Below, piece by piece: positions 33,449-42,447 of a stretch of 64,000 nt of DNA. Source of the stretch: JAIOSF01 sp047159865. GTDB taxonomy: Bacteria; Campylobacterota; Campylobacteria; Campylobacterales; Arcobacteraceae. The stretch covers positions 248,001 through 312,000 of the forward strand of contig NZ_AP038804.1 in the NCBI RefSeq assembly GCF_047159865.1, read 5' to 3'. The position numbers and the translations under genes are program-made. The stretch's first letter is position 1; each line of letters begins with the position of its first letter. The notes under the pieces were generated by a model. The model did not search any database and had not been told where the DNA came from. It saw only the letters and a list, made by a program, of their open reading frames with translations.

Positions 33449-34765
33449 ATGATAAAAATTTTATTCACTTTCATATTTATTACAAACCAACTTTTTGCAT
33501 TAAACTTAGAAAATCTTTTAACTGATGTAAAAAAAGAATCAAAACAAGAACTATTAGAAGAGAGTAAAAGACTTCAAAAGTTTATTGATAATAAAAACAA
33601 ACAAAAACAGATATTAAATAATACAAAAGCATTATTAAAAAAAGAAAATAAAAAAACAGTAAGATTAAAAAATACAATTGATAAAAATGAAAAAACTTTA
33701 ATAAAAAAAGAAACATCATTGAATATAAAAGTAGGAGATTTGGGTGAGATGTTTGGAAGTATTCGACAGATATCTTCTGATTTTTTAACCAACTATGATA
33801 GTTCATTGAGTGCATCACAAAGTCCTGAAAAAAAAGAGATTTTTTCACGATTTGCCAATACTAAAAAACTTCCAAATACTGATGAGATTACAATATTTTG
33901 GCACACTATGCTTGATGAGATCATCAAAAGTGGTACAGTTTCTCAGTATAAAGCAAATGTCATTTTAAATGACGGAACAAAACACCTACAAACAGTTACA
34001 AAAGTGGGTCAGTTTGCAGCAGTATCTCAAGGAAAATATCTACAATATGATGGTGATATAAATTCACTTATAGAGCTTTCAACACAACCTTCAAATGCTA
34101 TTCAAAATAGAGCAAATGAATTTGAAAAGTCACAAGGAGAACTCAAAAATATTGTAATCGATCCAACAAAAGGTTCACTATTATCTTTACTAGATATGAA
34201 ACCAACGATGATGGATAGAATAAACCAAGGTGGTGTTATTGGATATATTATTATAGCATTAGGTCTTTTAGGTCTATTATTTGCATTGTACAAAGTAGTT
34301 TTATTATATATCACTCAAAAAGCTATCAATCAACAAATAAAAGATATTACAACTCCTATACATAATAACTCATTAGGAAATATAGCTCAAACATTTTATG
34401 ATAATAAAGATAAACCACTCAATGATTTAGAGATATCAATGAATGAAAGTATACTCAAAGAGATAAATATTATTAAAAGTGGTGAGAGTTTTATAAAACT
34501 TTTAGCTGCTGTTACACCATTGCTTGGATTACTTGGGACTGTAACTGGTATGATAGCAACTTTTCAAGCTATCACACTATTTGGAACTGGTGATCCAAAA
34601 CTTATGGCAGGAGGAATCTCAACAGCACTTATGACAACAGTATTAGGTCTAGTTACAGCTATACCGTTATTATTTGCTTATACTTATTTAGCTTCTAAAT
34701 CAAATCGTATTGTATCGATACTCGAAGAACAAAGTATAGGTATGTTAGCAAAGAATTTAAAATAG
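33449..34765 (+). CDS. Long MotA/TolQ/ExbB-family protein (TtpC-like)
   Basis: A 438-residue inner-membrane proton-channel subunit homologue. It has a signal peptide, a periplasmic coiled coil of about 100 residues, a further periplasmic domain, then a helix at about 268-290 and the ExbB/TolQ core with AAVTPLLGLLGTVTGMIATF and STALMTTVLGLVTAIPLLFAY. The N-terminal extension distinguishes it from ExbB and matches TtpC of Vibrio TonB2 systems. One base separates it from the upstream gene. Confidence 0.82.
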   Translation: MIKILFTFIFITNQLFALNLENLLTDVKKESKQELLEESKRLQKFIDNKNKQKQILNNTKALLKKENKKTVRLKNTIDKNEKTLIKKETSLNIKVGDLGEMFGSIRQISSDFLTNYDSSLSASQSPEKKEIFSRFANTKKLPNTDEITIFWHTMLDEIIKSGTVSQYKANVILNDGTKHLQTVTKVGQFAAVSQGKYLQYDGDINSLIELSTQPSNAIQNRANEFEKSQGELKNIVIDPTKGSLLSLLDMKPTMMDRINQGGVIGYIIIALGLLGLLFALYKVVLLYITQKAINQQIKDITTPIHNNSLGNIAQTFYDNKDKPLNDLEISMNESILKEINIIKSGESFIKLLAAVTPLLGLLGTVTGMIATFQAITLFGTGDPKLMAGGISTALMTTVLGLVTAIPLLFAYTYLASKSNRIVSILEEQSIGMLAKNLK

Positions 34766-35284
34766 ATGTTTGCCATATATATTGATGACCTTAGTCATTT
34801 TTTTGATAGAGGAGGAAGTGTACTTTATATCGTATTTTTCATAGCTTTTTTTCTATGGGGATTATTAATCGATAGATTTGTATATCTTTATTTTACATTT
34901 AAGAAGCAAAGAAAAGAGATCTTACAAAATGTAAAAACAAATAGTTACGATCAAAAATTTATTCAAGAGATACAAACACATATTGTTGAAGATATACGAC
35001 TTCAACTAAACGATGGTTTAGATTTTATAAAAACGCTCATTATAGTCTGTCCATTGGTTGGACTTTTAGGAACAGTAACAGGGATGATTGAAGTTTTTGA
35101 TGTAATGGCAATCATAGGAAATGGTGATGTAAAATCTATGGCAAATGGTGTTTCAATGGCAACTATTCCTACTATGGCAGGAATGGTTATAGCATTGAGT
35201 GGAATACTATTTGAAAAAAAACTAGAAACTACTATAAATTATCAAATAGACAAACTAGACTTAGAAATATCAAAGGTTATATAG
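34766..35284 (+). CDS. exbB: ExbB-like biopolymer transport protein (TonB2 system)
   Basis: A 172-residue inner-membrane protein with the proton-channel motif IIVCPLVGLLGTVTGMIEVF and a third helix MATIPTMAGMVIALSGILF. It is short, as ExbB2 proteins are. It abuts the long ExbB-like gene and exbD without a gap, so translation is probably coupled. It works with ExbD and TonB to energise the outer-membrane receptor. Confidence 0.85.
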   Translation: MFAIYIDDLSHFFDRGGSVLYIVFFIAFFLWGLLIDRFVYLYFTFKKQRKEILQNVKTNSYDQKFIQEIQTHIVEDIRLQLNDGLDFIKTLIIVCPLVGLLGTVTGMIEVFDVMAIIGNGDVKSMANGVSMATIPTMAGMVIALSGILFEKKLETTINYQIDKLDLEISKVI

Positions 35285-35689
35285 ATGAAAAGATTTACAA
35301 ACAGACGAACAAAAGAGGAAACAGAAATCAATCTTACACCCATGCTTGATGTTGTATTTATCATGCTTATATTTTTTATTGTGACCACCTCTTTTGTAAA
35401 AGAAGCAGGAATTCAAGTAAATCGTCCAAGCGCTGCTACAAGTGAACAAAAAGCAAAAGCAAATATTATAGTAGCTATTAAAAATAATGATGAAATATGG
35501 ATAGATAAAAGAATTGTAGATTTACGAGCAGTACGAGCAAATATAGAAAAACTAAAATCACTTAACTCTCAAAATAGTATTGTCATACAATCAGATAAAG
35601 AAGCTAAAACAGATACACTCATCAAAGTAATGGATCAAATAAGACTTGCTGGTATCCATGAAATCTCTATCTCTGCTTTAAAGAATTAA
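35285..35689 (+). CDS. exbD: ExbD-like biopolymer transport protein
   Basis: A 134-residue protein with one N-terminal helix carrying the conserved Asp of the proton path (INLTPMLDVVFIMLIFFIV) and a periplasmic domain ending EISISALKN. Standard length. Sits directly between exbB and tonB in the operon. Confidence 0.88.
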   Translation: MKRFTNRRTKEETEINLTPMLDVVFIMLIFFIVTTSFVKEAGIQVNRPSAATSEQKAKANIIVAIKNNDEIWIDKRIVDLRAVRANIEKLKSLNSQNSIVIQSDKEAKTDTLIKVMDQIRLAGIHEISISALKN

Positions 35690-35690
35690 T

Positions 35691-36314
35691 ATGAGACTAC
35701 TACTTTCATTTGTTTTAGCCTTAGGAGTAAGTTTGGCTATTTTTATTGGGATGGAAAGAATGACTAGTGTTAAAAATATGGGTCAACTAGAAAGAGATGA
35801 AATTCCTCAACTTGTATATTTAAGAGATACAAAAGATTCCCAAGTAAATGAAAAGAAACGAATAAAACCAAAGAAGCCAGAAGTACAAAAACTTAAAAAA
35901 ATTGATATTGAAAAACCAAAAATGAAAATGAAAATTCAAAAGAATGTAAAGATTCAACCAATTATTACAAAAAATATTGACTTGTCTGCAATATCATCAT
36001 TGACAGGTGCTCAAATCAATGCAAATATTGGTCTTATTGATGCCAATACACTTATGACACTTAGTAAAATTTATCCAAAATACCCAAGAAGAGCAAAACT
36101 TACTAAAAAAGAGGGTTCGGTTGAAGTTCAATTTCAAATTGATGCCAATGGATATGTACACAATCCAATGATACTCAAAGCAACTCCTGAAGGTTTATTT
36201 GAAAGATCAGCATTAAGAGCGATTAAAAAATGGCGATTTAAACCAATTAAAGGGGCTGATCCAACTACTCTTACTGATGCAACAATTACATTTAATTATA
36301 GGTTATCAAAATGA
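35691..36314 (+). CDS. tonB: TonB-family energy transducer
   Basis: A 207-residue protein with an N-terminal membrane helix (about 4-21), a short Lys/Pro-rich periplasmic linker (RIKPKKPEVQKLKK) and a C-terminal TonB domain with YPKYPRRAKLTKKEGSVEVQF and ALRAIKKWRFKPIKG. The linker is short, as in TonB2. It overlaps the TPR gene by 4 bp. It couples proton motive force to the nearby siderophore receptor. Confidence 0.9.
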   Translation: MRLLLSFVLALGVSLAIFIGMERMTSVKNMGQLERDEIPQLVYLRDTKDSQVNEKKRIKPKKPEVQKLKKIDIEKPKMKMKIQKNVKIQPIITKNIDLSAISSLTGAQINANIGLIDANTLMTLSKIYPKYPRRAKLTKKEGSVEVQFQIDANGYVHNPMILKATPEGLFERSALRAIKKWRFKPIKGADPTTLTDATITFNYRLSK

Positions 36315-37489
36315 AAAAAATAATATTAATGATGCTACTATTTAGTGCAATGCTACATGCCAATGCAACCATGTCCCAAAAAAGTTACAACTTACTAATG
36401 GAGGCACAAAAAAGTATAGAAGAAGATAAGATTAAAGAAGCAAAAATACTTTTAAATACACTTTTAGAAGAAAAAAATAGCTATGTACAATCGTATGCTT
36501 ACCAATATTTAGCAAATATATCACTTCATAATGGTGACTATAAATCAAGTAAAAAATACTACGAAACTATTATAAAGTTAAATGCACTAGACAAAGAAAG
36601 AATCGATGAAATTAAATTTTCTTTATCAAGAATATATTTATCTTTAGAGCAATATTCTCAGAGTCTAAAATTATCACATGAGCTACTAAAGAATTCAAAA
36701 ATAGACAAAAAAGATATTTATGAGATTTTTGTTTTTGCTTATTACTACACTCAAAATTTCAAAAAAAGTATTTTTTATAGCCAAAAATTTATTTCAGTTT
36801 CGAAAGAAAAAAAAGAAAATATTTATCAAATATTATATGCTTCTTACATAGAACTCAAAGACCATAAAAACGCCATCAAAACTTTGAAAGTTATGACAAG
36901 GAAATGGTACACACAAAAAAACTATTGGCTTCAACTAGCTTCTTTGTATCAAGAAAACAAAAAATACAAAAAAGCCCTTTCTACTATAGAACTTAGCTAC
37001 AAAAAAAATGTTCTTGATCAAAAAAAGCATACACTATTTTTTGTAAACTTATTATTCCAAAATGAACTCTATCAAAAAGCAAGTAGTACTCTCGAACTTG
37101 CCTTTAAAGAAAACTTTCTTAAAGAAAATAAAGAAACATTTGGACTTCTTATCTCTAGTTATTTAAACGCAAAAGAATACGATAAAGCAATAATAAAACT
37201 ATCTCATTCAAAACTTGCAAAAAAGAAAAAATATACAAAAATACTAGCAAATTTGTATTATAATAAACATGATTATAAATCTACTATTACAACGCTTACA
37301 AAAAAAATGAAACAAAAAATAAAAAGATCTGATACTGAACTTCATATTTTATTAGCACTAAGTTATTTTGAGATCAACAAAAAACAAAATAGTATCACTC
37401 ATCTAAGAGAGATATTTCACTCGAAGAAAAAGAAAAGAGCAATTACTCTTGCCAAAGCTTTAAGAATAAATATAGATGATTTAAAATAA
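36311..37489 (+). CDS. TPR-repeat protein ending the TonB2 operon
   Basis: A 392-residue protein with signal peptide MKKIILMMLLFSAMLHA and about ten tetratricopeptide-like helical hairpins across residues 25-385 (for example AYQYLANISLHNGDYKSSKKYYETII). It is Lys-rich. A TPR protein at this position is typical of TonB2 operons in marine bacteria, where it is needed for transport in some species. Gap to the next gene is 91 bp. Confidence 0.75.
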   Translation: MKKIILMMLLFSAMLHANATMSQKSYNLLMEAQKSIEEDKIKEAKILLNTLLEEKNSYVQSYAYQYLANISLHNGDYKSSKKYYETIIKLNALDKERIDEIKFSLSRIYLSLEQYSQSLKLSHELLKNSKIDKKDIYEIFVFAYYYTQNFKKSIFYSQKFISVSKEKKENIYQILYASYIELKDHKNAIKTLKVMTRKWYTQKNYWLQLASLYQENKKYKKALSTIELSYKKNVLDQKKHTLFFVNLLFQNELYQKASSTLELAFKENFLKENKETFGLLISSYLNAKEYDKAIIKLSHSKLAKKKKYTKILANLYYNKHDYKSTITTLTKKMKQKIKRSDTELHILLALSYFEINKKQNSITHLREIFHSKKKKRAITLAKALRINIDDLK

Positions 37490-37580
37490 AGAGAGAGTCT
37501 TTCATATTATCGCTATAAAAAGATACAAAAGTCCATTTAAATATGATAAAATGATATATTATATCTAAAGGAGATTTTTT

Positions 37581-38432
37581 ATGAAAAAAATGATTATAGT
37601 AGGAGCTAGTGGTTTTGTGGGTTCACAACTCACAAATACCTTTACGACAAAAGGCTATGAAGTTATAGCAACATCAAGAGATGACTTACATAATATATCA
37701 CAATTAATCTCTAAAATAGATGGTGCCGATGTAGTTATAAATTTAGCGGGTGCAAATATCATTAATAGATGGTCTGAAAGTTATAAGAAACTACTTTATA
37801 GTAGTAGAATTGATACAACTAAAGCTTTAGTAAAAGCATTTTCTCTTGCAAAAATAAAACCTAAAACATTTATATCAACAAGTGCTGTGGGTATTTATAA
37901 AAATGATGATACATATAATGAAGATACCCAAAATTATGCAAATGACTTTTTAGGACAATTATGTCAAGATTGGGAAACGGAAGCTTTAAAAGCAAAAGAA
38001 CTTGGAATGAGAGTTTCTATTTTTAGATTTGGTATTGTATTAGGAGATGGTGGAGCATTAGCTAAAATGCTTACTCCTTTTAAACTTGGAATTGGGGGAA
38101 CTATTGGTGATGGTTCTCAATCATTCTCATTTATTCACATAGATGACTTAATAAATGCCTATATATTCGTAATTGAAAATGAACTTGAAAATGGAATATT
38201 TAATCTAACAGCACCTCAACCTACGACAAACTATGGTCTCACAAAAGCATTAGGAAAAATACTAAACCGCCCAACAATTTTACCTATTCCACAATTTGTA
38301 CTCAATTTACTTTTAAGTGAAGGTGCAAAAGTTTTAACAGATGGACAAAAAGCAATACCAACTCATCTTATAAATAGTGGTTTTACTTTTAAATATGAAA
38401 ATATAGAAGAAACTATTAAAGACTTAGTATAG
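37581..38432 (+). CDS. TIGR01777-family SDR epimerase-like protein
   Basis: A 283-residue NAD(P)-binding protein of the extended SDR group. The Rossmann motif VGASGFVGSQL is at residues 7-17, followed by VVINLAGANIINRWSESYKK, STSAVGIYKN and the C-terminal DUF1731 region with GLTKALGKILNRPTILPIPQF. Homologues include Escherichia coli YfcH. Substrate unknown. A ribosome site AAAGGAG precedes the ATG. It converges with the helicase gene after 11 bp. Confidence 0.83.
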   Translation: MKKMIIVGASGFVGSQLTNTFTTKGYEVIATSRDDLHNISQLISKIDGADVVINLAGANIINRWSESYKKLLYSSRIDTTKALVKAFSLAKIKPKTFISTSAVGIYKNDDTYNEDTQNYANDFLGQLCQDWETEALKAKELGMRVSIFRFGIVLGDGGALAKMLTPFKLGIGGTIGDGSQSFSFIHIDDLINAYIFVIENELENGIFNLTAPQPTTNYGLTKALGKILNRPTILPIPQFVLNLLLSEGAKVLTDGQKAIPTHLINSGFTFKYENIEETIKDLV

Positions 38433-38443
38433 TATACAGATCA

Positions 38444-40483
38444 TTACTCAGCAGTTTCTTTGATAAGTCCAGCCTCTTGTAAAAAGGGGCTAAATACAAA
38501 ATCTAATTTTTTGACTCTGTCATAAGAAGCATAACTAAGATATAAAATATCTTTTGCTCTTGTAACTGCTACATAAAATAGTCGTCGCTCCTCTTCTAAA
38601 CTTCCACCTTTACTCATAAGTGTTCGGTTTGGAAATCTTCCATCCATAAGATCAACTACATAAACCTCTTTAAACTCCAACCCTTTACTCGCATGAACAG
38701 AAAGTAAGTTTACCCCTCCTCCCTCACTCATCTCTCCACCACCTAAAATCATAGCATTGATAAAATTATTTAAATTTGTATGTCTATTTGATAATTGCTT
38801 TAGAGTTTCAACTCTTCTATGAGATTTAAGTTTTGCTGAACTTTTAATACTTTCATTGATAGTTCCATCTTTTTGTTTTGCTCGATGTGTACACAATGTT
38901 TCTATAATTGTCTCAAAAAACTTATGCTTCTGAATATGAACAATCATATTTTTTGGATTTTGTATTCTTTTTAATTCTTTGATTAAAGTATAAAAATCAT
39001 ACAAAAATATGCCACCCTCTAAAGTTAACTTTGGATGTTTTAAAATATTGTTATTTAAAAATCTCACATCCCAACCTAAATCTTTAAATTTTCCAACACT
39101 TCCCATCTCTATAAAATCATCAAAAAGTCCCAACTGAACATTACTAACTTTTCTACTTTGATAAGGTTTAATAATAGAGTTATCAGGATTGAGTAGACCG
39201 TGAAAAATATTTCCATGCCCTACTCGTAAAAGTGCTTCAAAAATATCTTTTGCAATAGCCTTTCCTATGTTTTTTCCATATTCTATTAGATGGATAAATG
39301 CCATCATATCATTACTATTTACCATTAAAACAATCAAGTCAAGAATCACTTTAATCTCTCTTGCGTCAAAAAAACTATGACCACCCTTTCTTTTACACTC
39401 TATTCCAGCATCTCGTAAGTTTGCTTCAATTCCATCAGCACTTGAATTATTTCTATATATGATGGCTATCTCTTCTTTTGGTGTTTTTGTTTGTAAAATC
39501 TTTTTAGAAATAAACTCATATTGCATATACAACTCATCAAATTTTAAAAGTTGTGGAGAATGATTTTTTTCAGGTCGTACCACTTTTAAAGACTTTTCAT
39601 AGATTCGAGGGTTGTTTTGTATCACTTTATTTGCAAGATTGAGTATAGGAGCAGTTGAACGATAGTTTTTATCAAGTGTAAATATCTCAGCTTTATGATA
39701 GCGTGTATCAAAAGAGGAGATAATATTGATATCACTACCATTAAAAGCATAAATACTTTGATCATAATCACCTACACAAAATAAACTCTTAGGTTTAAAA
39801 CCATCAAGTATTTTTCCTTGTAAAGGATTTGTATCTTGATATTCATCAACCAAAATCTCAACAAAGTCATAGGCTTTTGTTTGTTGTAGCTCAATCATAT
39901 TTGTTAACAAATCATCAAAATTGACATAACCATATTTTTTCTTTAGTTTATTGAACTCATCGACAACATCTTGATATATAAGGGTATACTGTTTTTGATC
40001 TTCATTTTTATTACCCATCCAAGTTTCAAAATCTTCATCATAGCTACTATTGAGATATAAACTATACATATCATATAAATAGCCACCATCATAAGGCTTT
40101 ACATCAGTTTGATCTACAAACACTCTTTTCTCATAAATAGACTTAAAAAGTGTTTTGAGTTCATTTGGCTGTTTTAATGTTATAGGTAGTTGCTCTTTTT
40201 TAAGAAGTTTATAACTCACACTATGAAAAGTTCCAGACACAATTGACTTAGCTGTTGTTTCATCAAAAAATTTTGCTACACGCATAATCATCTCAGCTGC
40301 CGCTTTATTTGTAAATGTTAAAAGCAAGATCTGTTCTGGTTTCACCCCGCTGTGTAAAAGATGCCCTATTCTACCAACGATTGTAGAAGTTTTGCCTGTT
40401 CCAGCACTCGCAATTGTTAAATTGTGTCCTAAAATTGCTGTTGCTGAAGAGTATTGTTCATCATTCAAATTTGATAAGGGCAT
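38444..40483 (-). CDS. UvrD/Rep-family ATP-dependent DNA helicase
   Basis: A superfamily 1A helicase of 679 residues. Motifs: Walker A ASAGTGKTSTIV, motif Ia LTFTNKAAAEM, motif II VDEYQDTNPLQ, motif III GDYDQSIYAFNGSD, motif IV LDKNYRSTAPIL, motif V LLSVHASKGLEFKEV and motif VI VAVTRAKDILYLS. I chose ATG at 40483 over an in-frame TTG at 40516, although the ribosome site is not strong. It differs in sequence from the second UvrD-like helicase at 58915, so the two are paralogues with probably separate roles. Confidence 0.87.
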   Translation of the reverse strand: MPLSNLNDEQYSSATAILGHNLTIASAGTGKTSTIVGRIGHLLHSGVKPEQILLLTFTNKAAAEMIMRVAKFFDETTAKSIVSGTFHSVSYKLLKKEQLPITLKQPNELKTLFKSIYEKRVFVDQTDVKPYDGGYLYDMYSLYLNSSYDEDFETWMGNKNEDQKQYTLIYQDVVDEFNKLKKKYGYVNFDDLLTNMIELQQTKAYDFVEILVDEYQDTNPLQGKILDGFKPKSLFCVGDYDQSIYAFNGSDINIISSFDTRYHKAEIFTLDKNYRSTAPILNLANKVIQNNPRIYEKSLKVVRPEKNHSPQLLKFDELYMQYEFISKKILQTKTPKEEIAIIYRNNSSADGIEANLRDAGIECKRKGGHSFFDAREIKVILDLIVLMVNSNDMMAFIHLIEYGKNIGKAIAKDIFEALLRVGHGNIFHGLLNPDNSIIKPYQSRKVSNVQLGLFDDFIEMGSVGKFKDLGWDVRFLNNNILKHPKLTLEGGIFLYDFYTLIKELKRIQNPKNMIVHIQKHKFFETIIETLCTHRAKQKDGTINESIKSSAKLKSHRRVETLKQLSNRHTNLNNFINAMILGGGEMSEGGGVNLLSVHASKGLEFKEVYVVDLMDGRFPNRTLMSKGGSLEEERRLFYVAVTRAKDILYLSYASYDRVKKLDFVFSPFLQEAGLIKETAE

Positions 40484-40607
40484 ATTATTGAAAATCCTTG
40501 AGTAGTTTTTGTGCAATAATACTCAAAATGGTGTTAATATTTAGTAAGTATCTCAATTTTTCTTCTTAATAATTCATTTTTACATCTACACATAAGCTAC
40601 ACATCAT

Positions 40608-40638
40608 TATAATATAATATTTCAGAACAAAAATAAAG
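40608..40638 (+). promoter_or_regulatory. Promoter of the MNIO-peptide operon
   Basis: Overlapping TATAAT boxes occupy 40608-40613 and 40613-40618 in a 130 bp gap. The ribosome site AAAGGA (about 40634-40639) lies a few bases before ATG 40647. No known metal-regulator operator was recognised; control by the operon's own two-component system is possible. Confidence 0.5.
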
Positions 40639-40646
40639 GATTAAAA

Positions 40647-40931
40647 ATGAGTAAAAATATAAAATTAGCAGGTGTATTATTAGGTGCGGTTATCTCAACT
40701 TCAACAATGGCTTATGCAGATTCACATGGAAGTAAATGTGGCGCTGGTAAATGTGGTGGTGAAGCTAAAAAAGAGATGAAGTCGGCTAAATGTGGCGCTG
40801 GTAAATGTGGTGGTGAAGCTAAAAAAGAGATGAAGTCGGCTAAATGTGGTGCTGGTAAATGTGGTGGTGACATGAAGAAAAAAGAGATGAAATCAGCTAA
40901 ATGTGGTGCTGGTAAATGTGGTTCTAACTAA
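40647..40931 (+). CDS. Secreted Cys-rich repeat peptide, probable MNIO-modified RiPP precursor
   Basis: A 94-residue peptide. A Sec signal peptide (residues 1-24, ending AYA) is followed by four CGAGKCG motifs separated by EAKKEMKSAK-type spacers. Eight cysteines form four C-x4-C pairs (31/36, 49/54, 67/72, 86/91), and the body is strongly basic. The motif resembles the EGKCG cores of HvfA and bufferin precursors, in which MNIO enzymes convert Cys into thiooxazole or oxazolone/thioamide groups that bind copper. Directly downstream is an MNIO enzyme. A metal-binding role is inference; modification must be shown. Confidence 0.8.
   Translation: MSKNIKLAGVLLGAVISTSTMAYADSHGSKCGAGKCGGEAKKEMKSAKCGAGKCGGEAKKEMKSAKCGAGKCGGDMKKKEMKSAKCGAGKCGSN
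40734..40928 (+). repeat. Tandem repeat encoding CGAGKCG units
   Basis: Four in-frame units start at 40734, 40788, 40842 and 40899 (periods 54, 54 and 57 bp; last unit truncated). Units one and two are identical over 54 bp, which indicates recent duplication. The third unit gains one codon in its spacer. Confidence 0.9.
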
Positions 40932-40934
40932 GCC

Positions 40935-41765
40935 ATGAAACATATCAAAGGTTGTGGTTTAGGCTTACGAACTGAATTCTTAGATGATATACACTTTGAT
41001 AAGAAGTCCTTCTCACCAGATTGGTGGGAAGTAACTCCTGAAAACTGGATCAATATGCCTATATGGTATAGAGAAAAGTTTGAACAAATTGCAGAACATA
41101 CACCTTTTGTAGCACATGGAGTTTCATTATCTTTAGGATCAAACAAAAAACCAAAGAAAAAATACTTAAAAGAGTTAAAAACTTTTTTAGATACTTATAA
41201 TATAAAATACTACTCAGAACATATAAGTTATTCATCGTATGACAATATACAAGCACATGAATTGTTACCTGTGCCATTAACAAAAAAAATGATAAACTTA
41301 ATGAGTGATAATATTAAGTATGTAGAAGATTTTTTAGGAAGAAATATTTCAATAGAAAATGCAACATACTATCATGCGGAAAAATCAAAGCTTAGTGAAA
41401 GTGATTTTATAAATGAATTACTTCGTCAAAGTGGAGCAAAACTATTACTAGATGTAAATAATGTCTATGTTAATAGTATAAATCATTCCTATAATGCAAA
41501 AAAATTTATAAATAGTTTGGACTTAGATAAGGTTTCTTATATTCACACTGCGGGACACTATTTTGATGATACTGTGAAAATGCTCATAGATTCTCATGGA
41601 ACTAAAGTTAATAACGAAACTTGGGATTTATTAGAATATACTTTAGATAAAATAGATGTATCTCCTATGATTGAGAGAGATAATAATATACCTACTCTAC
41701 AAGTAATTAAAAAAGAATATAAAAAAATGAAAAAAATCTATGATAAAAGAGCCTCTTATGAATGA
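40935..41765 (+). CDS. DUF692/MNIO iron oxygenase, bufferin-type modifying enzyme
   Basis: A 276-residue TIM-barrel enzyme of the multinuclear non-haem iron oxidative family. Conserved positions visible are His61 (HGVSLSLGS), Glu95-His96 (SEHISYS), Glu141 (IENATYY), Asp173-Asn175 (LLDVNNVYVN), His184, His204 and His208 (IHTAGH), Asp219 and His221 (IDSHG) and Glu247 (MIERDN). These match BufB/HvfB-type members. It starts three bases after the peptide's stop with no strong Shine-Dalgarno, so the enzyme is likely made at lower level than its substrate. Predicted to modify the cysteines of the upstream peptide. Confidence 0.88.
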   Translation: MKHIKGCGLGLRTEFLDDIHFDKKSFSPDWWEVTPENWINMPIWYREKFEQIAEHTPFVAHGVSLSLGSNKKPKKKYLKELKTFLDTYNIKYYSEHISYSSYDNIQAHELLPVPLTKKMINLMSDNIKYVEDFLGRNISIENATYYHAEKSKLSESDFINELLRQSGAKLLLDVNNVYVNSINHSYNAKKFINSLDLDKVSYIHTAGHYFDDTVKMLIDSHGTKVNNETWDLLEYTLDKIDVSPMIERDNNIPTLQVIKKEYKKMKKIYDKRASYE

Positions 41766-42447
41766 AAGAAAAATTCAAAAAGACTTTATTGACCAAATAA
41801 AGGGAAAAAAGAAAGTTCAAAAAAAATCTATTGATGTATATAAGTATCTAGTTCATCATAGTTTTTTTGATGTCCTTGTTAATGCATATCCAGAATTTTA
41901 TAACATAATACAAGCTAAAAACCTAGAAAAAGAATTCGATAAATCTATTTTCAAGTTTATGCAAACTAAGGCATTTAGTCCTTACATATGGGAGATGCCA
42001 AATGAATATAGAAAATTCTTAAAAAAATCAAATTTTTTCAAAAAACTAAAATTTCTGAATGATTTATTACATTTTGAATATACCGAACTTTTTCTTTTTA
42101 TGCAAAAAGAACTTCTTTCAAAAAAACATACTTTTGAAATGTCAAAAAAGTATAAAGTGTCAAAAAACACCACAATTCATAAATACAATTATGATGTGAT
42201 AAATCAAAACTTTGATAAAAAAGAGCAAATTTTTGTATTGGGATATTTTGATAAAGAGTTAAATGAAGTGGTTTATCGACCACTCAATCATTTATTGTAC
42301 TCATTTTTAAAATTTATTGATAAAAATGAAAGCTTAAATGTAAACTTACGATTATTTTTCAAAAATAATAAAATTTCATACAAAGACTATGCCAAAGACT
42401 TTAAATATGTTTTAAACGAACTCTATAACAAAAAAGTACTCATTTGA
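41758..42447 (+). CDS. DUF2063 partner protein (BufC/HvfC type)
   Basis: A 229-residue protein. The N-terminal half has the DUF2063 pattern (ERKIQKDFIDQIKG, YKYLVHHSFFDVLVNAYPEF, then FLNDLLHFEYTEL). It serves as substrate-recognition partner of MNIO enzymes in related RiPP operons; older annotations call it a putative DNA-binding domain. The C-terminal half is basic and less conserved. It overlaps the MNIO gene by 8 bp, the usual arrangement of the pair. ATG 41758 is chosen over the upstream in-frame start at 41740, which would extend the overlap. Confidence 0.75.
   Translation: MNERKIQKDFIDQIKGKKKVQKKSIDVYKYLVHHSFFDVLVNAYPEFYNIIQAKNLEKEFDKSIFKFMQTKAFSPYIWEMPNEYRKFLKKSNFFKKLKFLNDLLHFEYTELFLFMQKELLSKKHTFEMSKKYKVSKNTTIHKYNYDVINQNFDKKEQIFVLGYFDKELNEVVYRPLNHLLYSFLKFIDKNESLNVNLRLFFKNNKISYKDYAKDFKYVLNELYNKKVLI

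Noticed and set aside
33574..33848. Open frames opposite the long ExbB-like gene
   Set aside because: Hydrophobic Phe/Leu-rich composition arises from Lys-rich coding on the other strand; no start signals.
40734..40928. CRISPR-like direct repeat
   Set aside because: The repeats are in frame within one coding gene, have coding spacers of near-constant sequence, and no cas genes are nearby.
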